Below, piece by piece: positions 45,895-55,944 of a stretch of DNA of 64,000 bases. The stretch is from Phyto melanocephala (taxonomy: Eukaryota; Arthropoda; Insecta; Diptera; Rhinophoridae), in NCBI GenBank assembly GCA_941918925.1, contig OW799234.1:84518497-84582496 (forward strand), read 5' to 3'. The notes below the pieces were generated by a model, which did no database searches, was not told the origin of the DNA, and was given only the letters and a program-made list of their open reading frames with translations. Made by a program: the position numbers and the translations under genes. The stretch's first letter is position 1. Each line of letters opens with the position of its first letter.

Positions 45895-46260
45895 GAGGGG
45901 TACATATATGTATGTAAGTATAAGTTTTTCATTCCGTTTGTAATTTTACAATATTCATTTGAAAGCCTATAAAGTGTTTATGTTCTGATTTAGCAAAGTC
46001 CGTCTGTCCGTGTGTATGTCAGAATCAATATTTTGACTTTAATATGGTATTAGTTTATCAGACATGCTCTTTAAAATGTTGCTATTGAAAATCTGTTCTG
46101 TGAGCATATTACGAGCTGTGATATGAGCAAAAGTACGCGATTGCCACTGCTCTTTATTCAGGCAAAGTCAGTTTTTGAAGCTTTTCTGGAAGTTCTTGTA
46201 ACGTTTGCTAACAAAGAAGTGAGATCGAAAAAGTCTTAACATATAAAATATACAACAATT
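45895..46260 (+). mobile_element. Degenerate HINE 5' fragment
   Basis: CATTCCGTTTGTAATTTTAC, AATATTCATTTGAAAGCC, TATAAAGTGTTTATGTTCTG, GTCCGTCTGTCCGTGTGTAT, TTGCTATTGAAAATCTG and GTGATATGAGCAAAAG in order. Confidence 0.6.
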
Positions 46261-46639
46261 TGAAAATGATTGACCTTATAGTTTTGATTTTTTTGTTATT
46301 TAATTGATATTATGAAATCGTGGGTCTTTCTTGAGGTCTTAGCTCAGGAAATATTGGAGGATTGTACTCTCTTTTTAAAAAAAAAAAAATGTTATTGTTT
46401 TGGGGCCATTCCATAGCCTTTTTCTAAAGCAACATAATGAAAAATCAGACCAAATACACGTGTACACATTGTGCTCTTTTATGAAGGGAAAATTCTTTTT
46501 TTTCTAATATTCTTTGATGTAGTATATTTCGGTATTTATAAAATCTACTGTAAAAAATGACTTGCTTCTTTTGCCACAGCTACAAAAAGCTTAACATACC
46601 AAAAATTTGTTTTAATAAACTTTGTCTGCTTTTGGGTCA

Positions 46640-47635
46640 TTTACTTAGCCTTTTCAACAAAAGTTTTTCGAATTACAAAACAGACTAAATGACTACAAGT
46701 TTATATATTTATACAGACGGATCAATGACAACCGACGGAACTAACTACAGTGTTGTAAACTTAAACGGAATTCTTAGAACTTCAGTACTAGCGGCATACA
46801 GCACAAACTTTTCGGCAGAGCTCATAGCAATCTATGAGGCTGTCAGGGCAATTAGACACTCTCGGGGAAAATTTGCAATTTGTACCGACTCACTAGCCGC
46901 CATCGACCTTATAGGAACTATTAATAATAACAGTTACTACCCAAACCAGATCCGACAAATTATTATTGGGAAACAACCTGATATTAAACTAATATGGATT
47001 TCGGGCCATTCTGGCATAAAAGGCAACGAACTTGCCGACAAAATTGCAAAAGATGCTTTAACTGTACCGCTAATTAAGACACCCAACTACTCACAGTCGG
47101 ATATAAAAAATCATCTAAAGCACCAATTCAGTAGCTATCACCAAATCAATTGGAACCTTTCAACGCCCTGGTAAAAGAAGAACAACCCAACAAGACAGAC
47201 TGCATCACAACTATTCAGGAATTTAAATGGATTCTCTAGGAAGGATCAAATTAAAATAATACGTCTAAGACACGGACGCACACGAATTACGCACTCCCAC
47301 ATAATGGATAGGAACCTGGTTAATCAGTGCCCATTCTGTGGACACAACCCAATTAATATCGAACACATTTTTTCCGACTGTACACATATGAATAAATTTA
47401 GAAATACAATTCTAGGGAACAAAGACTTTTTTCAACTAATTAACACTACCATGTCTAATAATAATGGCAAACTAATAGTAAAATTTTTAAAATTTAGTAG
47501 CCTCTATAACTATATTTAAACTCTACATAATTTCGAGCTTAAGGCCATCGCTGCTATAGCTCTGTATTTTTTTATTATACTTATAATTTAGTTATAAGTA
47601 TAATATGTAATAAAATAAAAAATAAATAAAAACTT
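46640..47635 (+). mobile_element. 5'-truncated non-LTR retrotransposon (I-like, with RNase H)
   Basis: A 3' fragment of a LINE: RNase H, a C-terminal Cys-rich motif, a 3' untranslated region and an A/T tail (gtaataaaataaaaaataaataaaa) of the kind that ends I-clade elements with TAA repeats. Upstream of about 46680 the coding similarity stops abruptly, as expected from incomplete reverse transcription. No clear target duplication was found. Confidence 0.75.
46689..47519 (+). pseudogene. LINE ORF2 C-terminus: RNase H domain plus zinc-finger-like motif
   Basis: RNase H removes the RNA strand during retrotransposition. The four acidic catalytic residues are visible: D in YTDGS, E in FSAELIAIYEA, D in CTDSLAAI and D in ELADKIAKDA, with the ISGHSGIKGN loop before the last. 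After STPW there is an in-frame TAA (47172-47174), but the frame stays open on both sides and continues NPTRQTASQLFRNLNGFSRK, RLRHGRTRITHSHIM and then CPFCGHNPINIEHIFSDC, the C-x2-C-x8-H-x4-C motif found at the end of ORF2 in I/Jockey-type elements. One nonsense codon is thus the only clear lesion in 277 codons, and the upstream reverse transcriptase is absent by truncation. Confidence 0.88.
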
Positions 47636-47739
47636 AGCTTTTGAATTTCCTTAAGCATTAGCAACATACAAGTTTTTAACCGACAGCTGCGAAAAATCTC
47701 ATCGTCTCTTATTCAACATGGGCATATTTGTATAGAATT

Positions 47740-48060
47740 TGATTTGAAAATCCGAGCCCTATTTTATTGACTTTAAACACAAAATAGTCAGAGCACTGAG
47801 CTAACCCGGCTGACTTTCTATCAGATGTGTTTGGGGCTCTCTTAATAGGCTTTAAATTTTTTTGGCCTTTCCAATATTGTGTACATCATTTGTTCTTCCC
47901 GAGCCAGTATTTCTATTAATTTTATAAGTTTTCCTTATACTGTTTAATAACATTTGAAACAGTTTCATGGCAGACCTTTAATTTTTTGGCCAATTTTGTG
48001 TAGCACCAATTTTCATTTTTTTTTTAATTTTTAATAATTTTAGCACTTTTTTTTCGTCTC
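47740..48060 (-). pseudogene. Possible Tc1-like transposase N-terminal relic
   Basis: Minus strand: KNWPKN, SAMKLFQMLLNSIRKTYKIN RNTGSGRTND, IGKAKKI, stop, SLLREPQTHLIESQ. The order helix, N-T/P-GSGR(K) linker, then xRxxxRNPxTS resembles the HTH pair and GRKR-like linker of Tc1-type transposases. It is weak. It could belong to the same broken element as 44714-45290, with the LINE and a HINE fragment in between. Confidence 0.35.
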
Positions 48061-48329
48061 TCTTTTTAAGCGAAATCGCAACAAGTCAACATGTTTGTCA
48101 TTAAAAATTACAACTGAAATATTTTTTACAGATTACAAAATGAAAAAAAAAATATTGTTTCCGAAAAAAGTTAAGGGACAAACCGTGTGTTATGACTTTG
48201 CTGAACTCACGTCATTTTCACAAAAACTCTTGGTTCCATGAGTCCATTATTAACAAAGATATCGGCAAACAAAATTTAAAATAAAATAAAAAGTTAAGAT
48301 TTTCGATTTTTTTTTTTTAAAGTTTTGGT

Positions 48330-48645
48330 TACAGTTGCATAAAAATATTGGCAGTTATGGTTTTGAAACTAAGAAAGTTATCATATAAATTACTGAGATA
48401 TGTGGCAAAGACCACTAGTACTTTTGTTTTCTTTTTACCCCTTATTTTTGTTTCCCAAAAATCTATTTAGCTCAGCTTCTAATAAATTTAAGCCTTCTTT
48501 TTTAACATGTACATATACACAACGTACGTAAAACATATCGTTTGTGGAAATATTTAGACCAATAGTTCCATAAATCTCTCATGAAGTATGTATGAAGGGT
48601 ATATAAGATTCGACGCAGTCAAATATAGCTACCTTTACTCGTTTA
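48330..48645 (+). mobile_element. Degenerate HINE 3' fragment
   Basis: Ends GTATGAAGGGTATATAAGAT, TCGACGCAGTCAAATATAGC, TACCTTTACTCG, a mutated HINE tail. CTGAGATATG and CTCAGCTTCTAATAAATTTA upstream suit the long type. Confidence 0.55.
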
Positions 48646-48649
48646 TTTT

Positions 48650-49320
48650 ATCTTTATACTCATATTTATTTTATTTTGTTTACTTTTAATAGTAGTTTTT
48701 TTTCAAATAATTGTGTAAACATTTTATTTATCAACAATTTTATATAATCTTTTGAAATAGATGTTTGTTTTAATATAAAAACAAAAAAAAAAATATTAAA
48801 GATCGACAAGTTTCTCTGACATATTTTCACATATTTGTCTTTGATTTCTTTATTTGTATGAATGATGTAAGTATTTGTAATATTGAAATTGTTTAAAAAA
48901 AAAGACAATTGATCAGTTACTTTACAGATAAAAAATAATGAAATCTCTTGTAAAGAAATAAACTAACGGCAGGCATTATTGAGAACAACTTTGCATGCTG
49001 TGCTTCTACGTATTAACTCTGTTGCACCGTGTAGTATTTAAAAAGGATGTCATTTTGGAAAAGAGGTTTTTTTATAACAGCCGACTAGCAGGTTCTCAAT
49101 TGTTTTAAGTGATCATGGCAGTCATGGCGGTGCAACATTTGAACCGTTTTTGAATTTATTTAAAAAACCGTTTTTCTGCTCGGGTATGTAACCGTACACG
49201 CAAAGAAAAACCATAACTACGATATGACCGCGACAGTCATTATACTTAGTTTCTATAACAATATTTGTTTAATGATACATTTTGTCACGATAATCATGTA
49301 TTTGTGTGAATTTAATCATT
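48650..49320. other. Non-coding AT-rich stretch
   Basis: Nothing recognised. Confidence 0.35.
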
Positions 49321-49322
49321 AA

Positions 49323-49439
49323 CTGCCTTATTCATAAAAATTATTAAAGCTTTAAAAAGCCCTTATAAAACAGATTTTCTATCGAAATTTGTTTTATAAA
49401 CCTCTTATAATGCTGTTTTAAATTTTATAAATTAGACCG
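49323..49439. mobile_element. 117-bp hairpin MITE, TAA target duplication
   Basis: Left arm CTGCCTTATTCATAAAAATT, ... CCCTTATAAAACAGATTTTC folds on the right arm (complement CGGTCTAATTTATAAAATTT, ... GGTTTATAAAACAAATTTCG). The pairing is diverged. TAA lies at 49320-49322 and 49440-49442. Same size class as 55821-55937 and similar tip to 14029-14504. Confidence 0.6.
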
Positions 49440-49694
49440 TAAATGTTTACTTTTCATTAAAACTTCGATATGGTTGTTCTCTAAAAATACTATGATTTAC
49501 AAAATATTGAGGACAAAAATAGTGTGATGTGTTTGCAAAAATAATATTTTATCCAAAGAGTTTCAGCAATCAAACTATGAATTTTTGAATAATATTTTTT
49601 TATTGGCAGATTTTTGCAGATTAAATTTTATTATATTAAAATTTTGACAAGCGAAAAAATATACAAATATTTTTTTGGAAAATTTAAAAGTTAA

Positions 49695-50090
49695 AGAAAT
49701 GAAGTCACCACTGACTGCGGAAATGTGTTGACTGATTTCAACCAAAATTTCATTGTACGTTGGGGACGTTATGTAGATGGTTTATGTGATATGGCATTTA
49801 GATATTCCTCTATATTTCCATACAAATATCAACAAAATGACGTCCATTTTCCATTTTATGATTTTTCATTTACACTTGAAAAGTTACGAAATATTGTAAT
49901 GTCTTATGTGTGCAATGACATTCGATTGTTCAAGATTTGGGACTCCAAATATTCTGTTTATTCAAGCTCCAGATGGAAAAATGTAACATGTTGTGAATCT
50001 AAATGTATTACAATAAAAAATTGGACCACAATAAAACAATTAAACAAATTCTTAAAGATTTCATATAAAAACCTTTTAGGGCCTTGTTAA
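49695..50090 (+). other. Unassigned open frame of about 130 codons
   Basis: The frame is open from 49695 (after a TAA) to 50090. It has no ATG before codon 32, so any independent start would give only about 100 residues (from MAFRYSSIFP). Composition is not typical of random AT-rich translation: five Trp (VRWGRY, KIWDSKY, SRWKN, KNWTT), Cys pairs (CCESKC) and few Lys runs. No domain is recognised. It could be an exon, an old TE fragment or chance. No convincing polypyrimidine tract precedes it. Confidence 0.25.
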
Positions 50091-50165
50091 CGCCACAACC
50101 AAAATCTCCATGATTTTATCTGGCAATACCTTATTGTTAGTTCTAAATACTTATACTTTTTCTAA

Positions 50166-50324
50166 CTGCCTGTTCAACGATGTCGAAAGAAACCCCAAGC
50201 GAAATTTCATTCGTACAAATATATTGAAAACAACAACAAAAACTAAAAATTTGTTTTTGTTTTCAAGGTATTTGTACGAATGAAATTTCGCTTGGGTTTT
50301 CTTTCGACATCGTTGAACAGGCAG
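50166..50324. repeat. Near-perfect 159-nt hairpin (arms about 73 nt)
   Basis: CTGCCTGTTCAACGATGTCG AAAG...CCCAAGCGAAATTTC ATTCGTACAAATA... at the left is complemented by ...TATTTGTACGAATGAAAT TTCGCTTGGG...CTTTCGACATC GTTGAACAGGCAG at the right, with about four mismatches and a loop of about 12 nt (aactaaaaattt). No clear target duplication. It may be a young MITE; no family was recognised. Confidence 0.9.
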
Positions 50325-50329
50325 TAAAT

Positions 50330-50635
50330 GTAACTCTGATAAACTTAACGATAAAAACAGCTTACGTCGCCATGTTTAAGGCTTAAGCACAGGCTTGGAA
50401 AGCTATCAAATTTGTATAGAAAGATCTAGTGGTTTTCATACCAAAAAGAATTTTTATAAATTTGCCATTACACCTATTAGTTAAATAAATCACGTATTTT
50501 ATAAAACTTGTGTATTTGGTTTTTATTCAAAATCCCCGTGGAAGTCACTAGACATCGCTTCGGCTGGCGTGCCGCTAACAGGCCTTTTGCTCTTCAAACA
50601 TACATACATACGTACAAGTAAATAAATTATGCTGA
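50330..50635. other. Non-coding stretch
   Basis: Nothing recognised, apart from a locally GC-richer patch at 50535-50590 (CCCCGTGGAAGTCACTAGAC). Confidence 0.3.
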
Positions 50636-50636
50636 G

Positions 50637-50790
50637 TATGCCTAGATCAGGGTCATTTAGCAAAAGATTGCAATGGAACAATTAGAGCGGATCTGTACAG
50701 ACAGTGCTATAAAGTAGGACTCGAACCTGAAACTTCGAAAAACTGTTTTTGTTTTGAAGGACTTAATATGCACAGAATATAAAGTGGAAG
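50637..50790 (+). pseudogene. Zinc-knuckle (CCHC) fragment of a retrotransposon Gag/ORF1
   Basis: CLDQGHLAKDCNGTIRADLY RQCYKVGLE and then CFCFEG: the spacing C-x4-GH-x4-C of a retroviral-type zinc knuckle followed by a second, damaged one (QCYKVG). The RADLC-x-x-C linker is usual in ORF1 of R1/I/Jockey-type LINEs. The frame then continues without recognised similarity. An isolated remnant. Confidence 0.5.
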
Positions 50791-50899
50791 AGAATCTCAG
50801 GATCAATACCGAAAGCAATACCGATATTTTCGAGGTGAGTGAGTCGTACCGGATACATACATAAATCACAAATTTGGTTGGAAAATGCAACACACAGAG

Positions 50900-51310
50900 A
50901 GGGTATAATTATAGCAAATTAATGGATAATTATCAACGAAGTAAGTGAAGGGGCATATAGGTTTTGTGTATGCTACACTAAATGTGACTAAAATATACAG
51001 CTGCTACAGCGCTCTTTAAATTATTAGCAAACAGGTAAATAGGTATGAGGTCTCTAAGTACCAACACGCGTTGCCAGCTTGTTTTGTATGTGAAAATTAT
51101 AATTTCTTGCGTAAATTTTATGTTTTATTTTATAACTTGCAACTTTTCCAATAAAATTAATGACATAATGAAACGAAATTATGGGCCAATATGTACACAG
51201 TTTTCTATACAAAATAATGAGGTGAAAGTACTGCAGCACACTTGTTATTTTAACATGGCGATGTTATTGGATGCCAGTACTTATTACACTCGCTTACAAA
51301 TAGGGACATA
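50900..51310. other. Non-coding stretch
   Basis: A frame of 88 residues at 51045-51311 overlaps one on the other strand and shows no family; regarded as chance. Confidence 0.3.
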
Positions 51311-51311
51311 A

Positions 51312-52280
51312 ACAAGTAATACTACTATATTCGGCCGCGCCGAATTTGATAATACCCTTCAGCATCATATACACTTAGTAGCGTAGTTTCAATTTCAGAT
51401 TTTCAGATTAATGGGATTAAAAAAAATTTCCGCCATTTTGTTTTAGACGACTTTGAATTTTGTATTGTATTCCACTAGAAAGTCCTTTCTTTTGATGCCA
51501 ATCCGGAGGGGGTTGTAGTGGGTACTTGTTTAGTTACTAGATTTGACTCATATATAAATTAAATGTATGCCATTTTGTAGTGGCGGCCATCTTAAATCTA
51601 ACATTTGTTTTAATGTCCTATATTGTGCTACTCAAGTCTTTTTCTCTCTGTTGTCCAAAAGCTGAAAAAATCGATTTTTAGAAAAAACACCGAAGCTTTT
51701 GTATTTTTGTGCTTATGTATATCTCAGTTAGTTTTAAACCGATTTGTTAGGAGTAATTTTCGAGACTACGGCCTATATTTTGGTGTCTCTAGCATGTCCA
51801 AAAGTTAATTAAAAGCTTTAATTTAAAAAAAATATATATTTTTCAAAATTATTTTTGCCCATAACTTTGCTGTTTAGTAGGCCTTTTTATAAAATTTTTT
51901 TAAGTGTATCTCTAGAGTCTATGGTAACGAATTTCTCTACAAATTACTCTAGGGCCGAAAATTTTTCATTTTTGTGATAAAAATATGGGACAAAACAAAG
52001 ACAGTCGAGTTTATTTTTTAAATAAATATTAGAAAGTTATAAGGCAATCGTGTTGGATTTCAAAAGCATTTAATTTTGGATATTTTTAAAAGATTGATAC
52101 CACATACAGATCTGAGTGACATGTTGGGGCTTCTAACAGTTGATCTCAACCAACACACGGACAGATGGTCAGACTGACACGGCCAATCGACTTCCGTATG
52201 GGGCCGAAAATGAATATTTTAGAAACTAAAAATTAAATGACAGCGTTACATAAATACCCTTAATACCATAATTTAAGGTT
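51312..52280 (-). mobile_element. HINE (long type), complete but diverged
   Basis: Minus strand 3' end: GAAGGGTATTATCAAATTCG, GCGCGGCCGAATATAGTAGT ATTACTTGTT. The 5' region has CCATACGGAAGTCGATTGGC, GTCAGTCTGACCATCTGTCC, GTGTGTTGGTTGAGATCAAC and a decayed GGGTATTTATG end. The middle holds GTGGCGGCCATCTTAAATC and AAAAGCTGAAAAAATCGAT, as in 16596-17616. Confidence 0.75.
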
Positions 52281-52284
52281 GCAA

Positions 52285-53260
52285 TAATATTGCATTAAAA
52301 GTTTAGGAAAACATGTGCATAACCAGAAGCTTTTTTAACAAGTCAACAAGTCCCTTGTAAGAGTTAACGCAATATAGTTTCCTATGAATAATGCTGCTGA
52401 TGTTCATTGAATGGTTGAAAATCATCAGCTTACTCAAATTTATGAAACTTTTTTTTTCGAAATAAGTATGAATTTGATAATGATTTGAATAACCATTAAA
52501 AAGCCTTAATTGTATGAACACATAGAAGCTATTTATCCTTCTGAAGGGCTAAATGCGATACGTTTTGTTATAATTAAAATTTTAATAATTAGAAGACATA
52601 ATTATCCTCTACAATTGCTCTACCGCCATTGTTATTGAGAATCATAAAATTTTTTTTGAATAGCTCCCAACATTATAAATCGAGTCATTAACTTCTTAAC
52701 AGACGATATGTAATAGTCATCGAAAGTCATGTTATTCCGCCATAGAAAGTAAATATCTAGATTTTGCTGAGTACGTTATGAATTTAATATGCAAAACAAT
52801 AACAAAATTGAAATTTTTATTAAGAACAGAAGGTAAGTGTTATTCTATTCCTAAACTGCTGATGGCCAAACTTTAATCAAGTCTCTACTCATTTACAAAG
52901 ACATAATAGAAACACATTAAGCAAATTTACATAATTGTTATACAAAATATACAAACAATAATAATAATATGCATATAACTATGTGCATATTTAATTGTGT
53001 TTGTATGTATGCATGTATACATATATAATTAATTGCTTTTGATTATTTAAAAGAAAAAACTTTCTAAATGTTGTCTACCCATTTAATGAAATTTTAAAAT
53101 TTATAAAAATCTTAAAAAAAATCACAATTCACATATTTAGCAAAGAATATTTTGAAATCAACTCTTTCCCCATAACTCAAGAAAAGGGTGTCTCAGTCAT
53201 GAATGTACTTTTTTAATTATTTAGTTTTTTTTTACTCTAAAATTGATTGGCAGAGGTACG
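52285..53260. other. Non-coding AT-rich stretch
   Basis: Nothing recognised. Confidence 0.35.
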
Positions 53261-53378
53261 TAACCAAATAGCCAGGGTATTCCACGTTGGTTCCGGCTCC
53301 GTAAATCGACCTATACCTCTGTATAGGAAGTCGGAGACACTTGAACAATAATTAAAGCTTGAATTTTATGGTTCTCCC

Positions 53379-54251
53379 CAGGGTTGCAAAATGAGAACAT
53401 CAAAATTGTACCAAGAAGCTCATAAAATTGTACTTTTTCGACCCCAATTGTACCAAAAAAATTTTATTTTAAAAATTTTTTTAATTTTTTTTATTTTAAA
53501 TAAAAGCCAGAAAAAAAAACATAAGCATAACATACAATTGCACATCAAAATTAATTTTTTAATATTAAAATTAACTTTTGTACTAAAAAATTCATTTATA
53601 CTTTAAAAGTATATCTTTAAAAAAAGAAACTGCACTGAGATATATGTATACATACTTACATATATATGTTCATATTTAAACATAAAATAAATTACATAAA
53701 AAGTCTACCGATATATTTATGAGATCAAATTGGTTTTGATAACAAATTATTTGGTATTTTGAAACTAAAACAACAAGAATTTAATGAACTTAACAAATCT
53801 TTTGTCTGTATAAGACCGGAAACTGTAGGCACATGAAGCCTATTTCGTTCTTTCGTTTTAATAATATTTTGGAAGGAAACAATCGTCTGCAAATGTGGAC
53901 CTGATAATATCCCACCTACAACTCTTGAAAGTTCCGGAAACATTAATTTATCCAATTGGTTTTTCATTTCAGAAACTTTAGCCCAAAAGTTGCATATACT
54001 TTCATTTTTAAAATCTTTTGATACCTCTATATCCGCCAGGGATCTAAACTGTGTATTAATTGAGTCAAAATTTTTGTATTCGTTTGGAAAAAAATTTATT
54101 AGAAGTGGCACTATGCTATTCGTAAACATAAACTGAGAAAGTAAATTGTAAATTAGCAAATTGTACCAAATGGGTAATTGGTGTACCATTGTACTTTTGA
54201 GGTTTAAATTGTACCACAAAAAGAACAATTGTACCAACTTTTGCAACCCTG
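53379..54251 (-). mobile_element. hAT element, 873 bp, with perfect 8-bp target duplication
   Basis: Begins CAGGGTTGCAAAATGAG and ends (complement) CAGGGTTGCAAAAGTTGG, typical hAT TIRs. GTTCTCCC flanks both sides exactly (53371-53378 and 54252-54259). ATTGTACC and close variants recur near both ends, at least three at the left (53405-53455) and at least four at the right (54150-54240), as subterminal transposase-binding repeats do. An internal deletion leaves only the C-terminal transposase region. The perfect duplication suggests a fairly recent insertion. Confidence 0.93.
53725..54130 (-). pseudogene. hAT transposase C-terminal dimerisation domain, truncated
   Basis: The open minus-strand frame runs 54246-53725. 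The N-terminal part up to about 54100 is translated TIR and is not real protein. From there EYKNFDSINTQFRSL, FWAKVSEMKNQLDKLMFPEL, SRVVGGILSGPHLQTIVSFQ NIIKTKERNRLHVPTVSGLI QTKD follows the hAT C-terminal domain: FW-x-x-(V/L), FP-L-x-x-(V/A), LPHS-A-VERIFS (here SGPHLQTIVSFQ, so the core ERIFS is lost), IKTK-RN-L and L-x-x-K. No catalytic Asp residues remain, so the element is non-autonomous. Confidence 0.75.
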
Positions 54252-54449
54252 GTTCTCCCCCAGTTAAAAAAAAACGTTGGTTCAGTCACCGCAAGTCGAC
54301 CTTTAACATAGTATATGAAGTCGGAGACATCTGAACAAATAATTATACTGAGTTTTATGGAACTCCTCCAGTTAGCATTAAGTTTAATTAATACTCCTCC
54401 AGTTACGAAAATGAGTTTAGTTGGTACTCCTCCAGTTAATCCAATTGAA

Positions 54450-54680
54450 ATATATGCACGTGGTTATTTGTAGAATAGTCTGAAAACTGTATCCAAAGCG
54501 CAGTTACGCGACGCCACACAACTAACCACGCGAGAGTGAGACGTAAAACTCTCGAAGCCGGATGAAAAGGACGGCGTGATTACCCTTAAGAGATAATGAC
54601 AATGACGCGCGAGCTTTTGACACGACCAGAGCTGTATTACGACTGCTTTTTTAATTAAAAACAAAAATACGTGTTTTAAG
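54450..54680. other. GC-richer island of unknown origin
   Basis: CGCAGTTACGCGACGCCACA, ACCACGCGAGAGTGAGACGT and GATAATGACAATGACGCGCG stand out from the AT-rich surroundings. No long frame or known element; an LTR fragment is one possibility. Placed directly after the tandem repeat units. Confidence 0.3.
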
Positions 54681-54799
54681 AAATAGTTCTGATTTTTTAT
54701 TGGATTATGAAGAAGACATGACTTAAATATGTAGGAATAAAACTACAGAGATGTGGCTGCATCTCACCAATGATGCGCTGGATCTGGGATTTGAGCTTT

Positions 54800-55691
54800 G
54801 AAATTATTTCTGGTTTATTCGCTTAAGCCCGAGATTTTACAAAACCTTAAAAAAATATCACATGGCGTTAAATTCAATGGTCTTGGTGGCCTGATGACAT
54901 TAGAATTTCTTGAGATAATTTGTTCTGAAAATCGTTGCTATAATAAATCATTCGCAAACCTTGGCAGAGCAACTGTCAAAAAATTTATCATGTTTTTTGA
55001 TATGTAGAAAACGTAGAAAGTGTATTTTGTTGCTATTTTTTTATGTCGTCTCTTTCTTTCATATTCAAAATGCCTTTTAATATCAGGCATCGTTGTTCGA
55101 ACAAATGTTCTGACAACACTGTTTGAACAGGAACAAAACATGGACAACAGCGGTCCACACCAGGCAAATTCATGTGCGCACAAAAAATTCTTCGTTGTTC
55201 GAACAAATCGATGGCTGGTGTAGACTGTAGGTAACGAATGCCTTTCTGTCGAACCAGACAATTACTCGTTGTGGGTTTATTTGTTTCACATGGATTGCAT
55301 GAGGATTTTCTGAGTACAAAATTTATCAATTTTGTGTGTTTACGAAACCACTCAGATGCAAATACTTTTTTCAAAAAATTGTCATTCGCTTTTCTTTACT
55401 GTTTGAAACATTCAACGAATTGACGGCACTTTTCGTAGTCTAAAGGTTTAAGCTTCTGAGTAACCTGATTTATATACTTACGTATGAAGGTGGAGATCTC
55501 TTTTCAATATTCACTGCCTAATGTTTCATGAAATTTTGTTGAGAACTATGCTGAATTAATGTTTTCTTGTTTTTGAAGAGAAATACCTATGCGACTGAAA
55601 ATTCTTTGAAGTTTGCGAACTGTCTCAGCATAACTTTCCCAGTTTTAGTTTTTACAATTAAAACGCGTTGTTCTTTCGTAAAGCGCTCCAT
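54800..55691 (-). pseudogene. Mariner-family transposase, full-length but decayed
   Basis: Starts MERFTKEQRVLIVKT at 55691 (minus), then after a frameshift WESYAETVRKLQRIFSR (first HTH). Further on INQVTQKLKPLDYEKCRQFV EWF-like sequence, HLSGFVNTQN and SENPHAIH (around the first catalytic Asp, whose FSDEA box is damaged: VFASE), QRVIVWF, and at about 54940-54850 QIISRNSNVIRPPRPLNLTP CDIFL, which matches the R-P-P-R-S-x-DLTPLD-F box and keeps the last acidic residue (TPCD). Many frameshifts. The order covers essentially the whole protein of about 340 codons in an 890-bp span, with internal deletions. CGTTGTTCGAACAAAT occurs twice (about 55091 and 55192), perhaps a small secondary duplication. 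Confidence 0.75.
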
Positions 55692-55820
55692 TTTGAGTAA
55701 CAAGAACAAACATATGTGGCGGCTGCCAAAATACAGAGTTGCCACTCAAACAAAAAAAATTACATTAAATTTAAAAGGCGCATTCATACTGCTTCTATGT
55801 TGACTTAAATTATAGTTATA

Positions 55821-55937
55821 GGGCCGTATTCACAAAAAATATTTTAGGTTTATTGAAGGCTTATTTGACAGATGTTGTACAGAAATTTGTGAAATTAGCC
55901 TTCAATAAACCTAAAATATTTTTTATGAATACGGCCC
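55821..55937. mobile_element. 117-bp hairpin MITE
   Basis: GGGCCGTATTCACAAAAAAT, ATTTTAGGTTTATTGAAGGC at the left is complemented by GCCTTCAATAAACCTAAAAT, ATTTTTTATGAATACGGCCC at the right, arms of 40 bp with one mismatch. ATA flanks both sides (55818-55820 and 55938-55940). Very similar arms suggest it is young. Confidence 0.88.
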
Positions 55938-55944
55938 ATAATTT

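Larger units (their letters stand above)
53265..54440 (+). repeat. Tandem units of an unknown repeat, interrupted by a hAT element
   Basis: Unit 1 (53265-53378) and unit 2 (54258-54371) share CGTTGGTTC, AATCGACCT/AGTCGACCT, GAAGTCGGAGACA, TGAACAA, ATAATTA, TTTTATGG and CTCC(C)CCAGTTA. Without the hAT insert they would be head to tail, about 110 bp each. Three more short units ending ACTCCTCCAGTTA follow at 54362-54439 with a period of about 36 bp. The parent element is unknown. Confidence 0.7.

Noticed and set aside
45733..45972. 79-codon frame
   Set aside because: Its second half runs into a HINE fragment and there is no recognised domain.
55020..55423. Several overlapping frames of 60-113 codons on both strands
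   Set aside because: They fall within the decayed mariner-family transposase; only frame-shifted pieces on the minus strand match it.
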